From the NCBI RefSeq assembly GCF_013364275.1, contig NZ_CP054932.1, forward strand, positions 2,976,001 to 3,040,000: a stretch of 64,000 nt of DNA. Direction: 5' to 3'. The stretch is from Actinomadura sp. NAK00032 (lineage in GTDB: Bacteria > Actinomycetota > Actinomycetes > Streptosporangiales > Streptosporangiaceae). The notes under the pieces are model-generated. The model did no database searches. It was not told the DNA's origin and was given only the letters and a program-made list of their open reading frames with translations. The position numbers and the translations under genes are program-made. Shown here in pieces: positions 1 through 7,372 of the stretch (position 1 is the stretch's first letter; each line of letters opens with the position of its first letter).

Positions 1-1
1 G

Positions 2-1135
2 GGTGAGGAGCCGCCTCATCCCGGTGCTCTGCTGCCGGACGCCCTGCGCGGCGTGCCAGGGGCCGCTGCGGGGCTGCGTGACCTCATGCGCGCCCCTAGA
101 AGCCCTGTGGACGCGATCGTCCTGGGCTACGCCGAGACCGCCACAGCCTTGGGGCACTCGGTGGCGGACGCTCTGGGCGGTGCCTACTACCTGCACTCGA
201 CGCGGCGTCCCGTCCGGGGGTTCGCCGCCTACGGCGGGTTCGAGGAGGAGCACAGCCACGCCACGAGCCATCTGCTGCTGCCTGCCGACCCGGCCCTGCT
301 CGACCGGGATGTACCGGTGGTGCTGGTGGACGACGAGCTGTCCACGGGCCGGACGGTCCTGAACACCATCGAGACCCTGCACGCCGTCCGGCCGAGGGGG
401 CATTACGTCCTGGCGTCCCTGGTCGACCTGCGCGACCCCGCCGACCGGGCGCGGATGGAAGCTTTCGCCGACCGCCTGGGCACCCGCATCGACGCGGTGG
501 CGCTGGCCGGGGGGCACGTGGAGCTTCCCGAGGGGATCCTGGAGGCGGGGCAGTCGCTCGTTGCCGGCCTCTCCAGCGCTTCTGCCGCCGCCCCTGGGGC
601 CGCGCCGTCTGCGGTGGCACGGGCCGTGCTGGACTGGCCCGCCGGGCTACCGGACGGCGGACGCCACGGCTTCCTCCCCGAGCACAGGGCGCGGCTGGAG
701 AAGGACCTCGCCCGCATGGGCGACGTCCTCGCGGCGAAGCTCGTCCGAGGGGCCTCACGGGTGCTCGTACTGGGCTTCGAGGAGCTGATGTACGCGCCGC
801 TGCGCCTGGCGGAGGCGCTCGCCGACACCCTGCCGGACGTGGACGTCCGCTACTCCACGACCACGCGTTCACCTGTGCTCGCCGTAGACGACCCGGGGTA
901 CGCGATAAGAACGCGCCTGATGTTCTCCTCACACGACGACCCCGCCGACGGGCCGGGGGAGCGGTACGCCTACAACGTGGCCCCCGGCGCCGGTGAGCGC
1001 GGGTTCGACCAGATCGTCTTCGTGGTGGACGACATCGGAGACACCGACGCGCTCGCAGGCGGGCTCCTGGAACGGCTGCGCGCGCTTGCCCCGGTGCTGG
1101 TCGCGACCGTCCCCGCCCACAGGAGGGATACGTGA
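2..1135 (+). CDS. TRSP-domain phosphoribosyltransferase, 5' end cut by the window
   Basis: The frame is open back to the first bases, so the true start lies upstream; GTG at 53 is only the first possible start inside the window. Counting from it, a PRPP-binding loop (VLVDDELSTGRT, about residues 90-101) marks a type I phosphoribosyltransferase fold. The C-terminal half carries the diagnostic TTRSP motif (about 270-274) of the TRSP domain. Proteins of this build occur in the biosynthetic module of tellurium-resistance (Ter) stress operons, where they are thought to help make a nucleoside-like metabolite; the substrate is not known. The stop overlaps the next start (GTGA at 1132), implying coupled translation with the StiP-like gene. 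Confidence 0.85.
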   Translation, partial: GEEPPHPGALLPDALRGVPGAAAGLRDLMRAPRSPVDAIVLGYAETATALGHSVADALGGAYYLHSTRRPVRGFAAYGGFEEEHSHATSHLLLPADPALLDRDVPVVLVDDELSTGRTVLNTIETLHAVRPRGHYVLASLVDLRDPADRARMEAFADRLGTRIDAVALAGGHVELPEGILEAGQSLVAGLSSASAAAPGAAPSAVARAVLDWPAGLPDGGRHGFLPEHRARLEKDLARMGDVLAAKLVRGASRVLVLGFEELMYAPLRLAEALADTLPDVDVRYSTTTRSPVLAVDDPGYAIRTRLMFSSHDDPADGPGERYAYNVAPGAGERGFDQIVFVVDDIGDTDALAGGLLERLRALAPVLVATVPAHRRDT

Positions 1136-2244
1136 AGCCGCTGTACGGGCCGTCCTTCGGCAGCTACCCGGCTGACGACGTCGCCTGGCTGCTCAAGGAC
1201 CTCTCGCACGTACGGCTCGAGGCGCCGACGGAGGAGCGCGAGGCGGCGATCCAGGCGGGACGCGCCCACTACGCCGAGTCGCTCCCCGTCGAGTACCAGC
1301 CGGGCCCGGAGTACCGGCGGCTGTTCCACCGGGCGCTGGAGGCGTCGGCGGAGCGGCTCGCCTACGCGGCCGGGCTGGTCACCGAGCTGGTCCTCGCCGA
1401 GCGCGGCCCGGACGCCGTCCTGGTCTCGCTGGCCCGCGCCGGGACGCCCGTCGGGATCCTGCTGCGCCGCTGGGCCCGGTACGCCCACGGCCTGGACCTG
1501 CCGCACTACGCGGTCAGCATCGTCCGGGACCGGGGCATCGACGCCTCGGCGCTGCGCTACCTCGCCGACCACCACGACCCGGCGGCCGTGATGTTCGTGG
1601 ACGGCTGGACCGGCAAGGGCGCGATCACGCGGGAGCTGACCGCCGCGCTCGCGCCGACCCCGTTCCCCGCCGACCTCGCCGTCCTCGCCGACCCGGGGCG
1701 CTGCACGTCCCTCCACGGCACCCGCGATGACTTCCTGATCCCGTCCGCGTGCCTCAACTCGACCGTGTCCGGCCTGGTCAGCCGGACCGTCCTGAACGCC
1801 GAGCTGATCGGGCCGGACGACTTCCACGGCGCCAAGTTCTACCGGGAACTGGCCGGCGACGACGTGTCCGCGGTGTTCCTCGACGCCGTGTGCGCGCGGT
1901 TCCCCGACGTGGCCGAGCGCGTCGCCAAGGACCTCCCCGGCCTCCGCGCCGCCGACCGCGCGCCCGACTGGTCGGGCTGGGAGGCCGTCGCGCGCTGCGC
2001 CGAGGCCGAGGGCACCGACGACCTGAACCTCGTCAAGCCGGGGATCGGGGAGACGACCCGGGTGCTGCTGCGGCGCGTCCCGTGGAAGGTCCTCGTGCGC
2101 GCGGACGCCGGCCCCGAGGTGACGCACATCAGGCTGCTCGCCGCCGAACGCGGCGTGCCCGTCCACGAGGTGGAGCCCGAACGGTTCCCCTACGCGTGCA
2201 TGGGGTTCATCCATCCGCGCTTCGGCAAGGGAGCCGTCCAGTGA
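1132..2244 (+). CDS. StiP-like protein (PRTase-like domain plus PELOTA domain)
   Basis: This 370-residue protein starts at GTG 1132, six bases after an AGGAGG at 1121-1126, and overlaps the preceding stop. Residues about 95-170 hold a PRTase-like core (SLARAGTPVG and VMFVDGWTGKG). The C-terminus, about 310-365, looks like the PELOTA RNA-binding domain that ends this family (WKVLVRADAGPEVTHIRLL and FPYACMGFIHPR). The family is annotated as cysteine protease StiP in databases, but domain analysis places it with phosphoribosyltransferases of Ter-associated operons; both labels rest on little biochemistry. Its partners here are the TRSP PRTase and a HAD phosphatase, all joined by four-base overlaps. 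Confidence 0.85.
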   Translation: MKPLYGPSFGSYPADDVAWLLKDLSHVRLEAPTEEREAAIQAGRAHYAESLPVEYQPGPEYRRLFHRALEASAERLAYAAGLVTELVLAERGPDAVLVSLARAGTPVGILLRRWARYAHGLDLPHYAVSIVRDRGIDASALRYLADHHDPAAVMFVDGWTGKGAITRELTAALAPTPFPADLAVLADPGRCTSLHGTRDDFLIPSACLNSTVSGLVSRTVLNAELIGPDDFHGAKFYRELAGDDVSAVFLDAVCARFPDVAERVAKDLPGLRAADRAPDWSGWEAVARCAEAEGTDDLNLVKPGIGETTRVLLRRVPWKVLVRADAGPEVTHIRLLAAERGVPVHEVEPERFPYACMGFIHPRFGKGAVQ

Positions 2245-3047
2245 CCGTCCTGGTGTGCTCCGACCTCGACCGCACGCTCATCTACTCCGCGGCTGCCTTC
2301 GCCTTGGACGGCCCAGACGAGACCATGCCGCGCCTACTCTGCGTGGAGTTCTACCAAGGCGCGCCGCTCTCCTACATGACCGAGCCCTCAGCGCGGACGC
2401 TCGAAACCCTCGCGACGGCCGCCGCGTTCGTCCCGACGACGACGCGCACACCCGAGCAGTACCGGCGCATCCACCTGCTGGAGAAGCCGCCCGCGTTCGC
2501 CATCTGCGCCAACGGCGGCCACATCCTCGTGGACGGCCTGGAAGACCCCGAATGGGCGCGGGCCGTCCGCGCCCGGGCCGAGGACGGCTGCGCGCCTCTC
2601 GCGGACGTCCAGCACCATCTCGCCCGGACGGGCGGCGACTTCGTCCTGAAGCGGCGCACGGCCTCCGACCTGTTCGCCTACACCGTCGTCGACCGGGCCG
2701 CCCTGCCGCCCGGATGGGTCGACGACCTCACCGGCTGGTGCGCCGAACGCGGCTGGCGGACGTCCCTGCAGGGCCGCAAGGTCTACTGCCTGCCCGCCTG
2801 CCTGACCAAGGCCGCCGCCGCCGCGGAGGTCGCCCGCCGCACCGGCGCCGCCGCCACCCTCGCCGCCGGCGACTCCCTCCTCGACATCGAACTCCTCGAA
2901 GCGGCAGACCGGTCGATCCGCCCCGCCCACGGCGAACTGCACGACACCGGCTGGACGTCCCCCACCACCGCCGTCACGTCCGCCCGGGGCATCGCCGCAG
3001 GCCAGGAGATCGCTGAATGGCTCCTGGCACGCGCCACCGAACCGTAA
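2241..3047 (+). CDS. HAD-superfamily phosphatase of the PRTase operon
   Basis: A 268-residue protein starts at GTG 2241, inside the previous stop (GTGA). Motif I is SDLDRTL near the N-terminus, the aspartate nucleophile of HAD phosphatases, and the acidic motif IV is AAGDSLLDIELL near residue 220. A long insertion between them could form the cap that selects the substrate. In Ter-type biosynthetic operons a HAD enzyme accompanies the two PRTase-like proteins, so dephosphorylation of a nucleotide-like intermediate is a reasonable inference. The frame stays open upstream of 2241, but that part overlaps the StiP-like gene and is not coding. Confidence 0.85.
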   Translation: MTVLVCSDLDRTLIYSAAAFALDGPDETMPRLLCVEFYQGAPLSYMTEPSARTLETLATAAAFVPTTTRTPEQYRRIHLLEKPPAFAICANGGHILVDGLEDPEWARAVRARAEDGCAPLADVQHHLARTGGDFVLKRRTASDLFAYTVVDRAALPPGWVDDLTGWCAERGWRTSLQGRKVYCLPACLTKAAAAAEVARRTGAAATLAAGDSLLDIELLEAADRSIRPAHGELHDTGWTSPTTAVTSARGIAAGQEIAEWLLARATEP

Positions 3048-3171
3048 AAAATCACGGACCGCTCCCGTACCCCGTAGAGAATCGACGCACGCTCAGGGGT
3101 CGCCGTCGCCGCGATCTGAGGTGACAATCACGGGGAGAGCCCCCGCTCGCCGAGGAGGTCGCCTGGACCAC

Positions 3172-4491
3172 ATGAGCTCCCGTCTGACCGGTGACGAGAC
3201 CGCGCTGTGGAAGGCCGCGGCCCGGGTACTCGACGCGAACTGGACAGGGACCGCCACCGCCGCGTCGCCCGGCCTCTACCCCCACCAGTGGAGCTGGGAC
3301 GCGGCGTTCATCAGCATGGGCCTCGCCCGCCACCGCCGCGACCGCGCCGAGACCGAGCTGCTGTCCCTCTTCCGCGGCCAATGGGCCGACGGGATGCTCC
3401 CGCACATCGTCTTCAACACCAGCCTCGCCCGGCACGCGTTCTTCCCCGGCCCCGAACTGTGGCGCAGCGAACGCCAGCCCGACGCGCCCCGCGGCGTCCA
3501 CACCTCCGGCCTCACCCAGCCGCCGCTGCACGCCCTCACCGCCCTGCGCCTCCACGAATGCGCGACCGACGCCGAGAGCAGCCGCGCCTTCCTCGCCCGC
3601 CTCTACCCGATGCTCACCGCCCAGCACCGCTACCTCGCCCGCGTGCGCGACATCGCCGCCGGCGGCCTCATCGCCATCTGCCACCCCTGGGAGTCGGGGC
3701 TCGACAACAGCCCCGCCTGGGACCGCCCCCTCGCCGCCCTGCGGCTCCCACCGACCTCCTACGCCCCCGCCCAGCAGCCCCACACGCTCCCCACCGGCGA
3801 GGACTACGACCGCTACGTCCGCCTCGTCGCCCTCATGCGCGACGCCGCCTACGCCCCCGGCTACCTCCGCGAAACCCACCCGTTCGCCGTCGAGGACCCC
3901 CTCGTCAACGCGATCTACCTCGCCTCCACCCACGCCCTCGCCGGCATCGCCGAGATCATCGGCACTGACCCCGCCCCGCACCGCGAACGCGCCGAACGCG
4001 TCCACCGCGCCCTCCTCGACCGCCTCTGGGACCCCGAGACCGGCTGCTTCCGCGCCCGCGACCTCCGCGACGACCGGCTGCTGCCCGTCATCACCGTCGG
4101 CTCGTTCGGCCCCCTCCTCGACCCCGACCTGCCCGCCCCCATCGTCCGCGACCTCGTCGACCTCCTGCTGTCCGCCCGCTTCGCCGGCGCCGCCGGCTAC
4201 CCCGTCCCCACCTGCGACATCCAGGCCCCCGCCTTCGACCGCTCCGGCTACTGGCGCGGCCCCACCTGGATCAGCACCAACTGGCTCGTCTGGTACGGCG
4301 CCCTCGGCCACGGCCTCCCCGTCGTCGCCGACCTCCTCTACGGCTCCACCATGCGGCTCGTCCGCCAGTCCGGCTTCCGCGAGTTCTTCGACCCCTTCGA
4401 CGGCACCGGCCGCGGCAGCCACGACTACGCCTGGTCCGCCGCCCTCGTCCTCGACCTACTGGGGGCCCGCCGTGCACCCCAGGCCGCCTGA
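3172..4491 (+). CDS. GH63/MGH1-like glycoside hydrolase
   Basis: ATG 3172 follows GAGGAGG (3152-3158) and gives 439 residues; a GTG at 3121 in the same frame lacks a good ribosome site. The sequence has hallmarks of the (alpha/alpha)6-barrel GH63 and mannosylglycerate-hydrolase-like clan: QWSWDAAF near residue 44, CHPWESGLDNSPAWD near 180, YWRGPTWISTNW near 365, and the C-terminal FFDPFDGTG and SHDYAWSAALVLDLL. No signal peptide is visible, so it probably acts in the cytoplasm on an alpha-glucoside or glycerate glycoside; the substrate cannot be read from sequence. It lies 124 bases after the HAD gene on the same strand and may be co-transcribed. Confidence 0.82.
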   Translation: MSSRLTGDETALWKAAARVLDANWTGTATAASPGLYPHQWSWDAAFISMGLARHRRDRAETELLSLFRGQWADGMLPHIVFNTSLARHAFFPGPELWRSERQPDAPRGVHTSGLTQPPLHALTALRLHECATDAESSRAFLARLYPMLTAQHRYLARVRDIAAGGLIAICHPWESGLDNSPAWDRPLAALRLPPTSYAPAQQPHTLPTGEDYDRYVRLVALMRDAAYAPGYLRETHPFAVEDPLVNAIYLASTHALAGIAEIIGTDPAPHRERAERVHRALLDRLWDPETGCFRARDLRDDRLLPVITVGSFGPLLDPDLPAPIVRDLVDLLLSARFAGAAGYPVPTCDIQAPAFDRSGYWRGPTWISTNWLVWYGALGHGLPVVADLLYGSTMRLVRQSGFREFFDPFDGTGRGSHDYAWSAALVLDLLGARRAPQAA

Positions 4492-4508
4492 TCGCTTACC
4501 GTGAACAC

Positions 4509-5000
4509 ATGCGCCTGCTCCGGGGCTCGCTGCCCGCCGAAGTCCGCGCCGCGCTGACCCTGGAGCGCGGCGAACGCGTCCTCGCGTCCGCCCCCACCCG
4601 CGGCGGCTCCCACGTCGCCGCGACCACCACCGCGCTGCACCTGCCCACCCCGTCCGGCGGCTTCACCCGCGTCCCCTGGGAACGCGTCGACCACGCCACC
4701 TGGAAGGACGGGTGGCTGCACGTCCACGAGACCTCCGGCGGCCCCGAACACCACGTCCGCCTCACCGAACCCGGCTCCGTCCCCGAGACCGTCCGGGAAC
4801 GCGTCACCGCCACCATCGCGGTCAGCCACCAGGCCCAGATCGCCGGCGGAAACGTCCGCATCGCCGGCCGGCGCCCCGCCGCCGGCGGCGACGTGCGCTG
4901 GACCTTCGTCTTCGACGCGGGCATGGACCCGTCCGACCCGGGCCTACGCGCCCAAGCCGAACAGGCCCTGGAGGAACTGCGCCGCCAGACCGGCCTCTAG
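4509..5000 (+). CDS. conserved actinobacterial protein of unknown function
   Basis: A soluble 163-residue protein starts at ATG 4509, 18 bases after the glycosidase stop. No catalytic motif is visible. The first 100 residues alternate short hydrophobic and charged strands (VLASAPTRGGSHVAATTTALHLP, RVPWERVDHATWKDGWLHV), a pattern like a small PH-like or beta-sandwich domain, and the last 40 residues look helical. The close spacing suggests it belongs to the glycosidase transcript. Its stop codon overlaps, tail to tail, the end of the gene on the opposite strand. Function is not assigned. Confidence 0.65.
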   Translation: MRLLRGSLPAEVRAALTLERGERVLASAPTRGGSHVAATTTALHLPTPSGGFTRVPWERVDHATWKDGWLHVHETSGGPEHHVRLTEPGSVPETVRERVTATIAVSHQAQIAGGNVRIAGRRPAAGGDVRWTFVFDAGMDPSDPGLRAQAEQALEELRRQTGL

Positions 5001-5269
5001 CCGGGGAACACCTCAGGCTGCTCCCGGTCGGCCTTGCGGCCCGGCACCTGCTCCGGCACGCGCTCCTTCAGATGGTTCGCCTTACCGCGCGCCGCGCCCG
5101 CGAACTCCTCACCCTTCGCCCGCAGCATCCCCGCGGCCTCCTGCACGTTCGGGTTCTCCGACACCTGCTGCGAGAGCCGCTTCAACTGCTCGTACCGCTC
5201 GCGCCCCGCCTTCGTCCCGAGGACGTATCCGATCGCGGCGCCTGCCATGAACATCATGCGCGTCTTCAT
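4997..5269 (-). CDS. YtxH-like small membrane-anchored protein
   Basis: This 90-residue protein starts at ATG 5269 with GGGAG about seven bases upstream; longer in-frame starts add a basic stretch without a ribosome site. The N-terminus MKTRMMFMAGAAIGYVLGTKAG is a single glycine-rich membrane segment followed by GRERYEQL, the usual layout of YtxH-domain proteins. A helical charged tail (residues 30-90) follows, with no catalytic residues. Such proteins are common in Gram-positive bacteria and their role is unclear, with envelope stress proposed. It converges on the 4509 gene. Confidence 0.65.
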   Translation of the reverse strand: MKTRMMFMAGAAIGYVLGTKAGRERYEQLKRLSQQVSENPNVQEAAGMLRAKGEEFAGAARGKANHLKERVPEQVPGRKADREQPEVFPG

Positions 5270-5410
5270 GTCCAACTCCCACTGACGGCGGAATCGTGAC
5301 CCCCCCATACCCGCCGAGCGCCCACCCATCCATAACGCGTGCGCGAAGAGCCCCCCACATGCGCTAACCTAGACCCGCCGACAGGGGCACACGCCCCACC
5401 GGACGCACGA

Positions 5411-5483
5411 TCCCGCGTAGCTCAATCGGCAGAGCAGCCGGCTGTTAACCGGCAGGTTATTGGTTCGAGTCCAATCGCGGGAG
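5411..5483 (+). tRNA. tRNA-Asn (GTT)
   Basis: A full cloverleaf can be folded: acceptor TCCCGCG/CGCGGGA (5411-5417 with 5476-5482), D arm beginning GCTC, anticodon loop CTGTTAA with anticodon GTT, T loop TTCGAGT and discriminator G. CCA is not encoded. The 3' half from the T loop onward is the integration site of the 17-kb element, and integration keeps the tRNA intact. Confidence 0.96.
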
Positions 5484-5484
5484 C
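5464..5484 (+). repeat. attL core (direct repeat with 22857-22877)
   Basis: The 21 bases begin TTCGAGTCCAATCGCG and run from the T loop of tRNA-Asn to one base past the tRNA. The same 21 bases recur at 22857. Strand exchange inside a tRNA T-arm is typical of tyrosine integrases of AICEs. Confidence 0.93.
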
Positions 5485-5514
5485 TTGATCTAACCCACGT
5501 AAGCCCAGTTCAGG

Positions 5515-5540
5515 GCCCCTGTCCGTGCGCGGACAGGGGC
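5515..5540. terminator. Hairpin between tRNA-Asn and integrase
   Basis: Perfect 10-bp arms GCCCCTGTCC (5515-5524) and GGACAGGGGC (5531-5540) enclose a six-base loop. It lies between the tRNA and the converging integrase gene and could end transcription from either side. No U-tract follows, as is common in high-GC actinobacteria. Confidence 0.6.
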
Positions 5541-5553
5541 TCTGTTCGTCTCT

Positions 5554-5572
5554 GAGTGACCAACTGCGTGAC
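5554..5572 (+). promoter_or_regulatory. Candidate integrase arm-type site, left
   Basis: GAGTGACCAACTGCGTGAC here matches 17 of 19 bases at 22740-22758 in the same orientation. Each copy contains two GNGTGAC half-sites. In the excised circle the two copies would flank the att core, as arm sites for a tyrosine integrase do. This is inference from position and repetition only. Confidence 0.5.
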
Positions 5573-6816
5573 TACGGTTCCCCGTGGCTCCCTGGGAAGA
5601 GCTGGTCCATCGCGGTCGCGCCGTCCTCGATCACCGGCCGGATCTGGTGGCGGTAGATCGTCTCCGTCACGTTGGTCCCGCTATGGCCCACAAGCCGGGC
5701 GATCTGCTCCAACGGCATCCCGCTGTCGGACAGCAGAGACACGAAGCTGTGTCGCAACTCCCGGGGCGTCCACTCGGCGCCGTTGAGGCCGGCACGGCTG
5801 GCCACCCGGCGGAACGCCCGGAGGACGTTCATCGGGCCGCGCTTGTCTCCGTTCTCGTCAGGGAACACCAGACCGGCGCCCTTGCCGATGGCGCGGGCCG
5901 CGGCCTGGTTGTCCCAGAGCGCGGCGAGGGCCACCACGCAGCGCCGAGGGAGTTTGAGCGTGCGCCGGGACTTCGAGGTCTTGGTGTCGCCGCCCCGCCG
6001 GACGGAGCGCCACACGTAGACGGCGAACTCCTCGCCCTGCCATCCCGCTTCTTCGACGGACACCCATCCCTTGCGGTCCGGGACGTACGTGACAACGTGC
6101 GACCACGCCAGTTCCCGCAACTCCTCCGTGCGTGCGCCGGTGAGAAGCGACAGCACGATGTACGCGCCCATCGCGGAACCGTCCTCGGCAGCACTCAGAA
6201 GCGCGTCGGCTTGCTCGAACGTCAACGCCTTGGACGGGCGTCCCGGCTGGCCTGTCGGGACCTCACAGAGCAGCACAACGTTCCGCTTGACCTTGTCGCG
6301 CGCCTGTGCGCGGGCAACCGCCCGTTTGAGAACGGAGCGGATCTCTCGGAGTGTCTTCGTGCTGAGCTTCTTCGACTTCTCGGCGAGCCACCGGTCAACG
6401 TCATCGGCGGACAGTTCGGCGAGCTTCCGCGCGCCGAGGTCGGGGATGACGTGGTTCTCGGCGAGGCTGCGCCGGTTCTTGACGGTGTTCGCGTCGCGGT
6501 TGCCGAGCCCGTACTTGAGCCAGTCTTCGACGGCTCGGGCGACGGTGTAACTCCCGTCCTCCGCCGGCAAGCCGTCTTCGTAGTCGCGCATCTTCCGCTT
6601 GAGCTTCGCCAGCGCACCCGTCTTGGTCCTGTCGCTGGCCTTGCGGACGATGCGCCTACCGGCCGGCGTGTAGCCCACGGTGACCTCGGCGATCCACCGT
6701 TGCCGGTCCTCGCTCCAATAGAGCCCGCCGTCACCGCGGCTACGTCGCTTGCCCTGCGCTGGCCGCTTCTTTCGGCCCTTGTCGTCCTCTGACGTGTTGA
6801 TCGTGTCCTCGCTCAT
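5572..6816 (-). CDS. int: Tyrosine site-specific integrase
   Basis: The 414-residue protein has an N-terminal AP2-like DNA-binding region (GLYWSEDRQRWIAEVTVGYTP, about 31-51), a SAM-like core-binding domain (about 90-185) and a catalytic domain with Arg229 (LLTGARTEEL), Lys282 (TSKSRRTLKL), the box II RELRHSFVSLL (about 352-362), His378 (GHSGT) and the nucleophile Tyr388 (TETIYRH). The first histidine of the usual HxxR box is Arg352, a substitution common in actinobacterial integrases. It starts at ATG 6816, two bases after the xis stop, and ends about 90 bases from attL. It should integrate the element into tRNA-Asn and, with Xis, excise it. Confidence 0.95.
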   Translation of the reverse strand: MSEDTINTSEDDKGRKKRPAQGKRRSRGDGGLYWSEDRQRWIAEVTVGYTPAGRRIVRKASDRTKTGALAKLKRKMRDYEDGLPAEDGSYTVARAVEDWLKYGLGNRDANTVKNRRSLAENHVIPDLGARKLAELSADDVDRWLAEKSKKLSTKTLREIRSVLKRAVARAQARDKVKRNVVLLCEVPTGQPGRPSKALTFEQADALLSAAEDGSAMGAYIVLSLLTGARTEELRELAWSHVVTYVPDRKGWVSVEEAGWQGEEFAVYVWRSVRRGGDTKTSKSRRTLKLPRRCVVALAALWDNQAAARAIGKGAGLVFPDENGDKRGPMNVLRAFRRVASRAGLNGAEWTPRELRHSFVSLLSDSGMPLEQIARLVGHSGTNVTETIYRHQIRPVIEDGATAMDQLFPGSHGEP

Positions 6817-6818
6817 GC

Positions 6819-7025
6819 CTAGGCCGCCTTCGCCTCGCGCTCCAGGAGCGCGACGTATTCGCCGATGGCGTGGGCGGTCACGAGTCGGACGCCGCCTTCC
6901 TTGACGGTGCGGAGACGCCCGGAACGGATGAGTTCGTAGACCTTGGCGCGGCTCTGCGAGAGGAGACGCGCCACCTCCGGAATCCGGTACAACGGCTTGT
7001 CGAGAATCTGCTCAGTGCTGGTCAC
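6819..7025 (-). CDS. xis: Excisionase (helix-turn-helix, MerR-like)
   Basis: GTG 7025 (or the adjacent GTG 7028) gives about 68 residues. The sequence PLYRIPEVARLLSQSRAKVYELIRSG is a typical excisionase winged HTH: PEVA, then recognition helix SRAKVYELI, then the wing GRLRTVKEGGVRLV. It lies directly upstream of int with a two-base gap, so the two are co-translated. The frame is open for another 200 bases upstream, but that region consists of the iteron repeats and gives low-complexity protein, so the longer start is not accepted. Xis bends DNA to favour excision over integration. Confidence 0.87.
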   Translation of the reverse strand: MTSTEQILDKPLYRIPEVARLLSQSRAKVYELIRSGRLRTVKEGGVRLVTAHAIGEYVALLEREAKAA

Positions 7026-7127
7026 CACAGGGATGCCTTTCGAGCGGCTGTGATCGGCTGTCGGCTGGGACTGGCGGTGTGCGTGGTGGCTTGGGCGCCG
7101 GTCCGGTGTGCTGCTGTGTGGGAGGGG

Positions 7128-7356
7128 CTGAAACATCTCGGCATCTCGGCATCTCGGCAGAGTTGCCGGTGAGCTGGGGTGATGGGTGCCGAGATGGCGG
7201 TGAGCGGGTTCGGTCCATCTCGGCAACCGGGGGGTTATCTCGGCAACGGGTGCCGAGATGCCGAGATGGACGTTTGCGGGGGTGCTGTATCTCGGCAGGG
7301 GTCAGGGCAGGTAGGCGGCGGGTTTGCCGAGATGCCGAGATGCCGAGATGTTTCAG
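7128..7356. repeat. Iteron array in a 32-bp inverted repeat; probable replication origin
   Basis: Twelve copies of the 8-mer GCCGAGAT occur here in both orientations: three tandem at 7135-7158 (reverse), singles at 7188, 7217, 7237 and 7289, a pair at 7252-7267 and three tandem at 7326-7349. The outer blocks form a perfect 32-bp inverted repeat (7128-7159 with 7325-7356), each arm ending in CTGAAAC or its complement. The array fills the only long gap in the leftward operon, between the helicase gene and xis. Iterons next to replication genes usually bind the initiator; this could be the AICE origin, or an xis/int operator, or both. Confidence 0.75.
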
Positions 7357-7372
7357 CGGGTTTCGGGTCGGG

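Noticed and set aside
970..2214. Minus-strand open frame opposite the StiP-like gene
   Set aside because: Glycine/valine/glutamate-rich shadow; the plus strand has motifs, ribosome site and coupled starts.
3191..4504. Alternative plus-strand frame within the glycosidase gene
   Set aside because: Pro/Ser/Ala/Thr low-complexity product; the other frame contains the GH63-like motifs.
7128..7356. CRISPR-like array
   Set aside because: Repeats are 8 bp, in both orientations and irregularly spaced, with no spacers or cas genes; iterons fit better.
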